Assembly (NCBI GenBank): GCA_008828725.1
Contig: MEHQ01003632.1
Coordinates: 153,280-217,279 of the forward strand
From: Saccharina japonica
Taxonomy: Eukaryota; Sar; Phaeophyceae; Laminariales; Laminariaceae
DNA: 64,000 nt
Direction of reading: 5' to 3'
Below the pieces are notes generated by a model that saw only the letters and a program-made list of their open reading frames with translations, did not search any database and was not told where the DNA came from. Of the stretch, positions 46,111 through 57,619 are shown one piece after another (the first letter of the stretch is position 1; every line of letters begins with the position of its first letter). The translations under genes and the position numbers were made by a program.

Positions 46111-47880
46111 CCGTCCACGGAGAACATTCCCATCGTCGCAACAGCTGGGTTACGTTTTCGAACCAACAACCACGTGTAACACAAAACACAAAAACAAAGA
46201 CGGGTCCTTCTCACAAGTCAGAACCCGAGTAAGTCGCTCACCTTTGTCGACCCGTTCGACAATAGCATGACAAGTGCTTCTTTTCACCGTCGAATTGCTA
46301 CCACCGAATCTACTTGCAACACGCACGAGAGATGCTTACCTCATCTCCCGATCAGCGGCGTTTGACAAAGTGCTCACCTCACATTTCAACCGAATACTGC
46401 CGAGATAATCTACAAACTTACTACCGCCGAGGTACTTTACCTATAAACTCTCAAAATCTACAGAGCCCAACTCACAATCAGGCCCGAGTTACCCTCGTGC
46501 AGGGGAATCTCAGACAGTCCTCCGGAACTCACACCCGGACTCCAGATACTGAAGCTCCCAACAACCATAATCCAGGTTGCCAGATTTCAAACACCCAGAT
46601 GACCCCCTGGGTCGCTGTTGATCGTGTTGTACAGGGTTGCGATCGATGCTGCCGACCCGACTGGTTCCTCGCGTCTCCGTGACGAGCGATTCTTCCACTG
46701 TCTTCGTGATGCTTGCTGTTTGGCTTGCCTTTCAGTCCCTGCGAACATGTAGACCCTCCACGCGATGCTGGTTCGGACAGCCGTGGTGCCTCTAAGCATC
46801 CTAGCGCCCGCCCCACTGCAATACCTTCTCTGCCGGGACGTATAACCACCGTCGGCGCAAAGCAGGCATCCCGGTCATAGCCCGATGATGGCGTGGGCGC
46901 TCTCCTCCCCGCCTTCCCGCCACCGTGACACCCCCCAGCCCAGCGCACGTGCATGCCGGTGCGAAACATCAAACCAACCTGCCACACCCTCGAGAGATGT
47001 TTACCCCATCTCTCGATCGGCAGTGATTGACAAAGTGCTCACCTCACGTTTCAACCTAATACAGACGATCTACTCTACAGAGCAGCTTTACAGGTCCTTC
47101 CATACTCTTCAGAGTCTCGATATCAACCATGCCCTGGTTACGGCCAGAAACGTGAGTATCAGCCAGCCGCCCAGATGTCATACTTGGACTGCAGATACTG
47201 GAGTTCCCGTCAACCAGGATCCAGGTCACCAGAGATTCGGTCTTCAGACGACACCCGGGTCGCGTTTGATGGCGTTGTACTGGGTCGCGGTTGATGGTGT
47301 CGCCAAACCGATTAAAGTGCTTCGCTCTCCCGTGACGACCCGCTCTTCCACTGTGTTGTAAACTTGCTGTATGTCCATGTGAGTTCGCCCTCATTCGCGG
47401 AGTTTCGTGTGCCACGATGGTGGGGACAGAACGGAGTAGTCGGGAGAACCGGGAGTTTTAAACATGCACACAATGTTTTCCCGTCATTTTCATGCTTTTC
47501 CTTACGTTTCTGTCCATGTTAGTTCCATAATAGAAGGTTTCTCCCATCAGAAAAATCAAACATTTGTCCTTTACGTTCGAGATTTTGACCAAACGCAGTT
47601 GCGGGGCGTTTTTTGGACATTTGTTTCGGTCACTATTTTTGTCGTGATTCCCAAAATGTTGAATTATTTCGAAGAGCTTGGAAACTACTGTAGTACTTTT
47701 TTTTGGTTCTTTAGAAACAACTGTAGTTTAGTGTCTGTCGCCGACTAGCCCGGTCGGCGTTCCTCTGTGCATTTGTCAGTTTGGTCACAGCGACACCAAC
47801 AGCAGCAACAGACAACGCAAGCGAATGCGGCAGCAGCCATGCCCCCAACCGCTAAACTTCAGCAGCACCTTGCTCCTACT
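46111..47880. repeat. Diverged 665-bp tandem pair; no gene
   Basis: 'TTGACAAAGTGCTCACCTCA' at about 46,362 and again at about 47,028 heads two regions that can be followed for some 350 bp ('CAGATACTG', 'AACCATAATCCAGGT' against 'AACCAGGATCCAGGT', 'GTGACGACCCGCTCTTCCAC'). A unit of the GC-rich family lies between them. No protein is recognised. Confidence 0.6.
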
Positions 47881-48440
47881 ACTCATACCGTTGACGCAGC
47901 GAGCGGATAGGGCTGGTCGTCTCTTGTATGCGGTGTTCTAGCGGGCTTGGCGGTTATGAAAATTCTGACTTTGAGATAAATGAAGTCGCTGTGCGTGGGG
48001 CACAAAATAAGGCTGCTTTTGATAGGTCGCCTCACACCACTCACGATTACAGAAGCTACGGGGCTCGCCACTGCCCAGCCACAGCAGCGTCATGTTTCTA
48101 CTACTTATGTCGCAGCAGCACCAAACGCGCAGGTTTTGTCTTATCTTGTGCCTCGAGTCCTAGCCAGATTCGTGGTTACGAAAAAGCTGCTTCACGCTCA
48201 AGAATTTTCTGTGCGGTACGCCATGGGGCATAGAAGAGACCTGCTTTTGAGGAGTCGCCTCACACCACTCGCGATTACAGAAGCTACCGGGCTCGTCACC
48301 GCCCAGGAACAGCAGCGTCGTGTTTCTACTATTAATACTTGTTTCGCCGCTGTACCAAGCGGGTAGGGCTTGTGTTGTCTCGTGTGCCGTGTTGTAGACA
48401 GCTTGGTGCTTTTAAAATCAGTACGGTGTGTACGTTTCGG
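47880..48440. repeat. About 230-bp tandem repeat, 2.5 copies
   Basis: 'GTCGCCTCACACCACTCACG' with 'ATTACAGAAGCTAC' recurs near 48,026 and 48,255, and 'GTTTCTACTA' with 'AGCGGGTAGGGCT' near 47,880, 48,094 and 48,322. Divergence is about 15-25 percent by eye. Confidence 0.75.
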
Positions 48441-49180
48441 TGCTCGCTTTTCTCTCTCTATCTCTCTCGCTGCTATTTTGTTTTTGCGGCTTGCGAACAG
48501 ATCACAGCGGCGGGGCGTTTATTTTCGAGCAAAAACGACAGACTTTGTTTTGGTCAAAAAGTCTGTTCAAAATTTCGTGGCAACGAGGGAAACCCTATAA
48601 CAGCAAAATCTCATCTGTTTCACGCCGCCGCTCAGTACCTTTTATTTTCAGTTTCACGACCACTCACAGGTACTCCGTGCACACCGGCGAGGATTTATCA
48701 TTACCCAAATAATGTACGTAGTACTTTATTAATACACCAGCAATACTGTTCGTCTTTACGTATGCCGGGTGGAAGCGATCAGAACACTCTGCAACATACG
48801 GGCAACTAACTTGTATTTCGTTTTCTATTGTACCATCTTGTTTTGCTGCTGGCAACGGGCAGTATCCCAAAGGACTTATCGTTCCGTCATGTTGGCGTTA
48901 CAACCAAAACCCCTCGTAAACCGTAATCGGTAACCACGGAATGTGTACGAAGGTACTGTTAGACGGTAACCGATTATACGGCTCCTCCGTGCATGTACTG
49001 ACGCTGACTGCAGACCGATTAACGTAGCCGACTAATCTGCACCGTTCTGTTGGCCGAACTGTGCCCTTCTCGGCGATGGTTTGCTAAAGCAATATCAATG
49101 ATTCACGTCCAATATTCTTGTAACCTACCCAAACTAACCTCGTCCAATCTCCTTCTGTAGTTAATAGCAAAGGTCCGTAT
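48441..49180. other. No recognisable gene
   Basis: A CT-rich stretch (48,455-48,470) and nothing else of note. Confidence 0.35.
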
Positions 49181-49432
49181 CTACGTGTCTACCGTATAAA
49201 TGACTAGGTTTGTTACGTCCAACGACATGCCTCGCTCAATCATCGATGGTGCTACATTCGCGTTACGGCCGTAGAAGCCCGGATAAAGAGAGAAGCTCAA
49301 GAAGACTGGCTCCCTGGACTGCTGGTGTTCTCTGCAATACCGAATGTATTTGAATGTAAGAATGCATTTGGTCATCTGGTCGTGAGGTATCCCTTGCGCC
49401 GCTGCTGCCGCGACCGTGGTGATAAATTCACA
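49181..49432 (-). CDS. Unrecognised coding-like open segment
   Basis: The minus-strand frame is open from 49,432 to a stop at 49,181 and reads like protein throughout (for example VAAAAAQGIPHDQMTKC, then FYGRNANVAPSMIERGM). There is an ATG at 49,375, but the coding-like text begins before it, so if real this is an exon rather than a whole gene. No domain is recognised. Confidence 0.3.
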   Translation of the reverse strand, partial: CEFITTVAAAAAQGIPHDQMTKCILTFKYIRYCREHQQSREPVFLSFSLYPGFYGRNANVAPSMIERGMSLDVTNLVIYTVDT

Positions 49433-50892
49433 TCATGGTCGCAAGATTCCTTGGGTAGCCAGCTGTAGTAGTTCGTAAGAGAGTCCCGAGAGGAGATGTC
49501 CTCGGGCTTGCCACATACCGCGGAGCCGCGGGATATAGTCCACAGCACAGGCGACGTGGGGTTAACGTACAGGCAAGGTATGGGCGGCGCCCATGCACGG
49601 TATGGACACTCGTGTTGACACGGTGGTGGACACTGGGTGGTTTGGCTGTTTTTTTTCGTTCTTTGGGTGGTGTTTAGACGGTGCATGAGTGCTGCACGCA
49701 TATTGTTGGGGGACTCATTTTACTGTTTCGTCCCGGTGCCTGCATTACGCCCCAAAGGGATCGCCCTAACGTTTCCTTTCGTTTTCGGTCTTCCTCAGTG
49801 CGCGTTGTTTTCACTTTTATTTTATTTTATATTGTCTGTCATATCTTCTCCACGCAGCTGGATTGCTAGCAGGATAGGTCGTGCCTGTCGCATGTGGTAT
49901 TGTCTGCTCTGCTTCCTGCATTGCAGTGTAGCATATCTGCGTCGTAGTTTTGTGACTACATAACTGGTATCTCTCTATTAATATGATGAATAATCGGCAG
50001 GAACCCTGGGTGCGTTGGATGTCAACGGGCATAAACGACGGTTTAATGTGAAGAACACACATATATACATACCTCCCGTATTGCTGTGGTAGGTATATAC
50101 CGCGTTGCAGAGTAGTCTGCTCTGTAATATCGTATACTGCTGGTGTCCGTTTCCATGTATGCCGGCTATTACTGCACTGAACCACATAACCACAAACGAC
50201 GTTATCAATACTTACTGCTTGTGCAAGCGTACCACCGTATACGTGTACGTACGAGAGAACAGACAGCAGTGGGGTATCCTGTGTGTTCTGTGATGATGAG
50301 GACAGCAGTAAGTACTGCTCTGCAACTAAACATGATGCATAAAGGCAGTGTGTCAGCTGACGATACTACTGCCGGTACGTATTAGTAGTACCGTTACACA
50401 CAGATACTCTGCTGGCTACCCTGTACTATACTTCGTATCCCTGTTTTTTCCGCGATCCACCCTGATCCACCATTTATATCTTTCGATGCTGCTGAGCGCG
50501 CCACCCCCCCCGAAAAAAGGGTGAATTCAATTCCTCCAGTACTCGTAGGTTCGTAGTAAGTAATGAGGGTGTGCGTTTGTTTTTCACGCACCACAACAGT
50601 ACATCAGTTTATTGTATATCTTTCGAATTGCCTTATTATTATCGTTTCCTGAGTCGTGGGAGAGAGAGGTTCCTCCCCTCGGCCATATACCTGTACCGCA
50701 GCTTCCTGCAATACCCTGAGTACCTCGACCATCCAATTTTACGTCGCTCTCCCTACTATAATACCGGCCGGGTTCCTAAGTAGTACGGCCTACAGTTGTC
50801 TCGGATGACCAAGCCTCCGAATGGTACGGTACCATTCGACTCTTCCAACCCCGAGGTAATGTGAGACTACAACAGTTTACCGTACTCTTTAA
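49433..50892. other. No recognisable gene
   Basis: The frames at 49,637-49,963 (hydrophobic) and 50,571-50,783 match nothing I know. No window-wide repeat family is present. Confidence 0.35.
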
Positions 50893-52774
50893 TTATTTTC
50901 TACCCCAAACTGTTTCTTCCCCCGGCTGTCTCTGCTTTGCCACCTTCGCACTCGCCAGCTTACGTAACACCCTCGTGGAATCGTCTATGTTATTACGCGT
51001 GTACGCCTTGTACGCGTCGGACCTCCACCTCCCCTCTCTCTGGAAAACTCGTTCCGATATGTCTCCCCCCGCCGCCAGCGACGTCGCAGCTCCAACACGC
51101 AACGAGTGCAGGGCGAACTCATCGGGATTCCGACCCGAGTTCGGCACCACCTCCTTGGTTCCTCGAAGGGCACGGCCATACCTAACCACTCTTACGGCCT
51201 TGCCACCTCGATACGAGGAAAGGGGGGCATGGTCGGGCGAACCAGGAAAACATGACATCAACTCCAATATAAGGTCAACGGCCCCGCCGTCTGCCCTAAA
51301 GGACGACCTTGGCCCACAAACCTCTCTACGGGTCCGCACGCGCACACTGCCAACCTGATCCTGATCCCCCTTATGCCCCTTAAACCGTGCCTCTACCTTG
51401 CCAGGTTCTTGCCCTCGCGTGTTTCTCAACTGTGTGCTCGTGGCGAAAAACGCCACGTCACCCCGCGTCAGGCAGTGCACCGGGTGCACCACCCCCGAAT
51501 CAGCGGCGATCATTTCGTCCGATCGCGTCATCAGGAAGTAACTCAGACACAGACACAACCACAAGACTTTTCCCTCCGGGCCCCACGTGGGAATGAGGGC
51601 TTCCCCCGCGAGAAGCATACCGAAAGAAACTGGTAAAAGGACGCGGCGTGGCGTTCCTGCCGTCACGTGGGCCCGTGCAGTACCCCTTAGCGAACACTGA
51701 ACCACAGGAGCCATAACCGGCAGCTCCACTCCTATCCTCAGTCGGTGGAAATAGTGCACCACCAATACTGCACCACCAATACTGCACCACCAATACTGCA
51801 CCACCAATACTGCACCACCAATACTGCACCACCAATACTGCACCACCGCGAATTTCCCGGAAATCGTATTCGCCAGGTTACCTTACGATGCACAACACCA
51901 CGATGCAAACACGATCAAAGCCCAGGCCATAAAACTCTTTGAATCACTCGACGCCAAGAACTCCTGACAACTCATTACCTGCGAAACGTACTCCAAGATC
52001 GGCGACCAGACTAGCACGTACGCCTAGTCGAGCTCGCAACTGAGCCCCCGACGTACTGGAGGCCAAGATGTCGGTACAGAGATCCGCCCCCGCCTCCCCC
52101 AGGCGCTGCTGCTGCCAATCGATGTCGGGACGGAGCGCGTGGAGGCTGGGAGTGATGGTGAGACGATCCCACCGTGATAAACCGTCCACCAAAACATTCG
52201 CAACGCCACGCACGTGTTTGGCCCTAAGACACCATCCACTGCGCATTTCGAGGCAGCCGAGTATCCGCATTAGTGCGCCCGCCCTCAGCTCGCGCCCCCC
52301 CCCGGCATCGGTTAACCCAGTGGACGGCCGACATATTGTCACCCCACATTAGGATACTCCCGCCGACATATTTGGGTGTCGGCTTGGCCTCGACCGTAAG
52401 CGCCCATGCCGTGACCACCATGGCCAGCAATTCCAACACGTTAATAGATAAATCACCCCTCCCCTGTACGTGCGACCGGAGACAGTCCTGGGTGTCGTAA
52501 TCAAAATCCATCCTGCACCACCGCCCTGTCTCCAAACAAAACACCCCGATCGCGTCTCCTGAGGTTTCGCTAATGAGCGTACGCGAATGGGGCTGAAAAT
52601 AATAACTAAGCAACGGGGCGTAAAGCGTGTCGCCCCCCCCCCTGGACCCGTCGGTTTTTCTACCATCAGCCGCCAAAACGAAAGGTCGTCATGGAACTCG
52701 TCACCGAGGCGAATGTGCGGGGGAGTAGCAGTGTTGTGACCCCCCCCCCCCCCGCATGCTCGCAACCCCTTCAT
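50893..52774 (-). mobile_element. Fossil DIRS-type retroelement (RNase H and tyrosine recombinase parts)
   Basis: On the minus strand, an RNase H-like part comes first (about 52,774-51,944, with SINVLELLAMVVTAW and WGDNMSAVHWVN). A tyrosine recombinase follows (about 51,846-50,893, with the LHSLRVGAATSLAAGG and GRWRSDAYKAYTR boxes). This order is that of DIRS elements, which integrate by tyrosine recombinase. The reverse transcriptase part is missing and the remainder is broken in several places, so it is a dead fragment. A 14-bp minisatellite has grown inside it. No terminal repeats are recognised. Confidence 0.75.
51755..51847. repeat. 14-bp minisatellite, about 6.6 copies
   Basis: Perfect tandem copies of TGCACCACCAATAC lie inside the fossil element. 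Confidence 0.95.
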
Positions 52775-53150
52775 GAGATAGTCGCTTCTGCGTCGGCGGT
52801 CACCGTGTCCCAGATGTGCTTATCAGACCGGGCGCCCGACCCCACGCCGATCGGCGTGGGTCGTGCGCCCCGTGGCGGGGGGTAACCCCCCCCGCCCAAC
52901 ACGCATTAAAAAAACAGGGGGCGGTCAACAGCAGCAGGGCGGTGTCTCGCACGGCGTTGCGTACGAGTTTTTCTTTTTCGGTCAGTGTCTATGTGATTCG
53001 CTCGGTTCTCCCCACTATACGTGGTGTGTGGTGTGTATGGTGATAACGAAAAACAATCAAACACACAAATAGGTTGGGGTTTCTATCTCTTCGATCTCTT
53101 TGTGTGCGTGTTCACCGACGTGCGTATGTTTATGTTTCAAATATTTTGAA
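52775..53150. other. No recognisable gene; C/G-rich runs
   Basis: Several C-runs and a GC-rich 'GGCGTGGGTCGTGCGCCCCG' block next to the fossil retroelement. No frame stands out. Confidence 0.35.
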
Positions 53151-53157
53151 TAAAACA

Positions 53158-53397
53158 AACTGGCTGTACGCAGGCGTCCTTCAAAGACCAAATGTGTATC
53201 GTACGGTCGTACATACTCGTATGTGTGCAGACGCCCTGGTTACCAAACAACCATTCCATCGGTCGTACTCACCGCGAACTGGCTGCACACAGGCGTCCTG
53301 CAAAGGCAAAATGTGTATCGTAAGGACGTGCATACTCGTATGTGTGCCTTCTCAGTCGCGTCTTCCTATACGTCAGCGACCACTCGCGACCAAGCAA
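53158..53397. repeat. 120-bp tandem pair flanking the array element
   Basis: 'CTGGCTGTACGCAGGCGTCC' at 53,160 and 'CTGGCTGCACACAGGCGTCC' at 53,280 head the units. A third, partial unit (CTGGCTGTACACGGGCGTCC at 53,826) lies beyond the inserted element. Confidence 0.75.
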
Positions 53398-53406
53398 GCA
53401 AACGAC

Positions 53407-53772
53407 ACGGATCTACATTATTTGACATTTTCGTGGCACGTGTCGCAACACGTGTCACGACATGTCGCGACATGTCGCGACATGCCGCGACATGCCACGG
53501 ACGCTGCCGTGGCACGCCGCGACACGTGACGCGGCTTGTCGCGACATGCCGCGGCATGTCGCGACAAGCCGCGGCATGTCGTGACAAGCCGCGACACGTA
53601 GGGTCAGGGTTAGAGTTACGGTTAGGGTTAGGGTTAGCGACACTCGCGCGACACTCTCCGCAACACTCGCCGCGACACGCAGTGGGGTGTCACGGCATGC
53701 CGCGACATGCCGTGGCGTGTCGCGGAATGTCGCGACACGTGCCACGAAAAAGACAAATAATGTACATCCCTC
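53407..53772. mobile_element. Palindromic-array TIR element, 9-bp target duplication
   Basis: GGATCTACATTATTTGACAT (53,409) is mirrored by the right end, which read inward is GGATGTACATTATTTGTC; inverted similarity continues through TTTTCGTGGCACGTGTCGC, nearly 40 bp in all. The 9-mer GCAAACGAC flanks both sides (53,398-53,406 and 53,773-53,781). The 300-bp core is palindromic satellite of the CATGTCGCGACATG and CATGCCGCGGCATG kind, with four telomere-like TTAGGG units at about 53,611-53,637. A 9-bp duplication fits Mutator-like elements. There is no coding capacity. Confidence 0.75.
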
Positions 53773-53781
53773 GCAAACGAC

Positions 53782-54690
53782 CTGGTTGACAAACAATCAT
53801 TCCATCGGTCGTACTCACAGCGAACTGGCTGTACACGGGCGTCCTGGGATATCCCCAGGCTCAACTGGGTGGTGTGAGGTGTACTCATGGCGAGCCCGTT
53901 GTCTCCACAACCGGTTCGTCCTACCCGCTTCGAAAATGTATACAACGTGTTTTCGTGGTGCGTGTAAGTACCTCGAAACATATATCCGTACGAGGAAACC
54001 GCCGTCTCTCTGCCTCTAATCCATACAGCCACGCCTATACTCGTGCTCTCGTGCGTACGTGTGCATGCATGTATCCACCCCAACCCTTACGATGTTTTAT
54101 TTTTCCTTTGGGTTTTCTCTTTTCACAACGGTCCGCCTGCCGTTGCGGGGACGCGGCCACTGCTCCCACTCATCGTTTCTTCACGTATCGTTAGATAACA
54201 CCTTATCGTCAGTCGGCAATCCCTACACGCCCACACATACTATGTACCGTGTTGTTTTCCGGGACTCGCTGATTCACGTCCTTGCCGCAGATCTCCCCTG
54301 TTCACCAAAGTCGCGTCAACTCGCCACAGCAGTTCGTGGTCCCGTGAGCCCGGAGTCGAGGCGGGAGGCAGAAAGAAAAGAAGGCACAAATTCCTGGCTT
54401 GGATGGACAAACCAGCAACTACCTCACGTCTGCCCATGCTCGTCACAGGACCTCGTGCTTGCTCGTGCCCGGCGTAGAGATGCTGACCTACGCTCGATGC
54501 TTTGCTTGAAGGACTGCGTGCGAGGCCTTTCATCCCAAAACCCAACTTGCTCTATCCCAGTTCTCGATACCGACATGCAACATTATCTCTACCAATAAAC
54601 CCTGCATTTTTTGTCCGTTACTCTCTGCGGGGGCCGTTACTTCATCTACGGACAAAACTACCCTTTACATACAATTACAGCGCAGGCATA
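53782..54690. other. No recognisable gene
   Basis: Contains the third 120-bp repeat unit near 53,826. The plus-strand frame 54,059-54,598 has no recognisable domain. Confidence 0.35.
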
Positions 54691-54691
54691 A

Positions 54692-54999
54692 TTATGCCCT
54701 ATCCGTGAGGAAGTGACACTCTAAACTAGGTTCAATAATGGCTGCGTGCAGTACAAATGGGTCATGGCCTCGGACAACATATGCCATGAACCAATCTGGC
54801 TGTTTACCAAACCAAGGCGATCCGGTGTGTGTTTCGTCGACGCATTGGTAACGCAGGAAGCGGAGAGTTGACGCAATGACGCTGGCCCACGAGTATTGAT
54901 CGGTATGCGCGACTGAATGGGACACGTTGAGATTTTCCAGCGTATCAAAAGGCATCCGGCAAGCCTTGCAGGTACATACGACATAGTTTCATGGGCTGA
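54692..54999 (-). CDS. Unrecognised coding-like segment with C-x-C-x2-C cluster
   Basis: The minus-strand frame is open from about 54,999 and reads VVCTCKACRMPFDTLENL, then a balanced stretch including DETHTGSPWFGKQPDW, to a stop at 54,692. An ATG is at 54,955, inside the coding-like text. The Cys cluster resembles YVCDCYTCKGRF near 29.9 kb. I cannot name the protein; it may be an exon of a host gene or of a transposon. Confidence 0.3.
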
Positions 55000-55050
55000 C
55001 AGAGAGGCATCACTTGAAAATGCATTTTGTGTATGCGAAGGTTGACAACG

Positions 55051-55325
55051 AACGCAGGGTACGGTGGAGGTCTTAACAGTGCACTGTGTTTTGCTTCGGA
55101 GGGTGGTCCCATGAGATGATCCATACCTAACCCGAAAACTGTTTTTAGATGGGAAAAAAAGCGCCACCCGATGAAGAATTCCGTGGCCTTCTAACTCTAA
55201 CTCTGAGTACAAGTACAAAACAAGCAAAAGTGCAATACAATATTTCCGAAACATTTGGCTTAAGGAGAACCGTCATTCCGAACCACATCCAGCCAAAACG
55301 TGCTACCTCTATCGTAGTGCGAGTC
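55051..55325. mobile_element. MITE family A copy, diverged
   Basis: The right end CTACCTCTATCGTAGTGCGAG is clear, and the left end near 55,051 (AACGCAGGGTACGGTGGAGG) is diverged. 'GTGCTACCTC' and 'CATCCAGCCAAAACG' inside match other copies. No target duplication is seen. Confidence 0.6.
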
Positions 55326-56017
55326 TCGAAAACAAATGCACCTCTTGTATGCTTTTCGAAGGGCGGCACTTACGAGTTGGAGCGAGAAATATATAATACC
55401 GCAGATCCTTGGCCTTAACGAGCACCACGCTCTACCCCAACAGTAGCTCAGTGAAACTGCAGGTGTTTAGCTCATTGCGAAATATAGCCCGGGCCTGCGA
55501 CGTAGGTTCCCCGGGGACCTGCCCTCGATGTGTGGCGGGGGGTGTCAAGCGATGAAGCTGCAAACGCGTAGGAACTCAGTCAGCTGGCCCCAAGTAACAT
55601 GTACCAGGTAAGCACCCCGGCATGACAGGGATTATTCGAGTACCTGAAACACAGAACCATCACACCACTTGGATCACGTGAGATTGTTACGTCGACCACG
55701 GATACCGTACATGCATGATTTAGCCTACCACTAGGATACGTTACTATACGCCCGGCACTTGACCTTTCCAAAGCCAACCATCATGTTTCTAGAGATACAT
55801 GTCGTATATTCGCATTGCCTATAACGCATCAAACATGTATGCTAAACAAGAGAAGGGGGCTCGGTCGTCACTCGAAGAAATCACTTCTCCAGCAGTGGAA
55901 ATCACTAAGCCTTTATTGCTCCCATGCATCTCAGGAGCATGTGCAGTAGAGAGTATCGAGCGCTTGTTCTGCGCAGACGCAACGACTACATCCTGCGCGC
56001 GGCTATCCTACCTATCC
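55326..56017. other. Downstream of the ankyrin-like gene; no gene seen
   Basis: The minus-strand frame 55,580-55,777 has a short protein-like run (VVDVTISRDPSGVMVL), but no ATG at its head and no known domain. The first bases left of 56,018 must hold the 3' UTR of the ankyrin-like gene. Confidence 0.35.
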
Positions 56018-57619
56018 TCACGGAGGAACGTAGGTAAGCTCTGCCCATCTCTCTGCATTCTGTCCGGCAAGACAGAATGTCTCATGAAATGTGACATTAT
56101 CCCACGAACCCTCTTCTTCACGAGCCCACTCGAACATGTCTGCATGCCCATTAGCCGCGGCAACCGAAGATATGTCACCATCCCAGGGGCAGCCATTGCA
56201 CCGTGCCCACTTCAGCACCTCCAAATTCCCCTTTATGGCGGCCCGGGTACAAGTGCTACAGTCCCATGGGCAGTCCAGATCCCGCGCCCACTGCAATATG
56301 TCGAGGTGACCCCCTTCAGCTGCACGGGCGCACGTGTCTTCATCCCAGGGGCATCCCTGCGACCACGCCCACTGAAGTACGTCCAGGTGACCGGCCTGAG
56401 CTGCACGGGCGCACGTTTGCTCGTTCCAGGGACAGCCGTTGCACCGTGTCCACTGCAGTATGTTCAGGTGACCGGCCCGGGCTGCACTGGTGCACGTGCG
56501 TTCATCCCACGGGCAGCCGTTTGCTCGGGCCCATTTCAGCAGTTCAAAATTATCATTCGCGGCTGCATTGCTACACACTCCACTGCTCCAGTTAAAGCCG
56601 TTAGCTCGAGCCCATTGCAGGATGTCAAGATGGCCTCCCCTTGCAGCCCCTATGCAAATGTATTCGCTGAAGAAGGCGTACGGACTGGCATGCATCCATT
56701 CAAGAATGCGTAGGTGTCCCTCGGCTGCGGCCACAACACCTCCGCTGTTTGGCCAGTTCCAGCCGTTCGCGAGCATCCACTCTAGAGTAGTGAGATGTCC
56801 ATGTCGAATTACTCCCAAACCTACTTCCGAGGACCACGGACACCCTTGAGCTCTCGCCCACTGAAGCAGCTCCAGGTGCCCCCCCTCGGAGGCAGAGGTG
56901 ATTGTGTGATAATTCCAATCGGCCCCATTTTCCCTCGCCCACTGAAGGACCTCTAGATGCCCTTTCCCCGCAGCGCTAGAGCACGTGTCATAGTCCCACG
57001 AGCAGCCGTGAGCTCGAGCCCACTGAAGAATGTGGAGGTGCCCGCCCTCCGCAGCCTTGGAGCACGTTGCGCTACTCCACGGACAGTTCTCTGAACGGGC
57101 CCATCGCAGGGTATCAAGACTGCCTGAACGGGCGGCCTCGCTGCACGTAGTATCGTCCCAGGGGCAGTTGTTGGCGTGCGCCCACTGAAGAATGCGAAGG
57201 CGTCCTGCCGCAGCGGCCGCTGTGCACACCACCTTCCGCCAGCCGTAATTATCACGTACTGATAGTACCCACTGAATCATGTCAAGCCTATCACAGGCGG
57301 CAGCACTGAAGCAAGCAGTTACGGACAACAAGCAACCGTGCGAGCAGGCGTGCTTCAAAACATCAAGGCCGCAGTTTGCAGCAATGCGCTCGCAGACGAT
57401 CGGCGCATTTCCCAGGCCGCCATCGAAGCACCACTGCAGCTGAGTTACAGACGTCGCAGGCGTTATGGCTTGCGTGCATTTAGGGAGGCTTCCCCATGCG
57501 CATCTCCACTCGTTGGAAACTCCAGCGAAGAACACATGCTGGTCGGAGAGTAGGTTTGCCAGTAAAGCCAGAACGTCTTGATTAGTGAACAGCGTGAATT
57601 GCACCCCGTCTGCTTCCAT
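56018..57619 (-). CDS. Ankyrin-like repeat protein, 533 residues
   Basis: A single-exon gene, started at the ATG at 57,619 (MEADGVQFTLFTNQDVLALL). The frame is open 108 codons further upstream, but that part reads like non-coding sequence. Residues 1-90 form a non-repeat head including VFFAGVSNEWRCAWG. About fifteen repeats of 27 residues follow, of the form GHLDILQWARANGCPWDEDT, then C..AA. The tail ends ERWAELTYVPP. This repeat type is a short ankyrin-like unit common in Ectocarpus and in some giant viruses; it is expected to serve as a protein-binding scaffold. No catalytic domain, signal peptide or membrane segment is seen. The repeats near residues 200-260 (HLTTLEWMLANGWNW) are more diverged. 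The antisense plus-strand frame at 55,799-56,713 is its shadow. The partner and pathway are unknown. Confidence 0.85.
   Translation of the reverse strand: MEADGVQFTLFTNQDVLALLANLLSDQHVFFAGVSNEWRCAWGSLPKCTQAITPATSVTQLQWCFDGGLGNAPIVCERIAANCGLDVLKHACSHGCLLSVTACFSAAACDRLDMIQWVLSVRDNYGWRKVVCTAAAAAGRLRILQWAHANNCPWDDTTCSEAARSGSLDTLRWARSENCPWSSATCSKAAEGGHLHILQWARAHGCSWDYDTCSSAAGKGHLEVLQWARENGADWNYHTITSASEGGHLELLQWARAQGCPWSSEVGLGVIRHGHLTTLEWMLANGWNWPNSGGVVAAAEGHLRILEWMHASPYAFFSEYICIGAARGGHLDILQWARANGFNWSSGVCSNAAANDNFELLKWARANGCPWDERTCTSAARAGHLNILQWTRCNGCPWNEQTCARAAQAGHLDVLQWAWSQGCPWDEDTCARAAEGGHLDILQWARDLDCPWDCSTCTRAAIKGNLEVLKWARCNGCPWDGDISSVAAANGHADMFEWAREEEGSWDNVTFHETFCLAGQNAERWAELTYVPP

Noticed and set aside
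41719-46189. Paired frames of 60-212 codons in the 2.29-kb duplication
   Set aside because: Many overlapping frames on both strands, none with a domain; they appear twice only because the DNA is duplicated.
55799-56713. 304-codon plus-strand frame
   Set aside because: Exact antisense shadow of the ankyrin-like repeat gene; its regularity comes from the repeats on the other strand.
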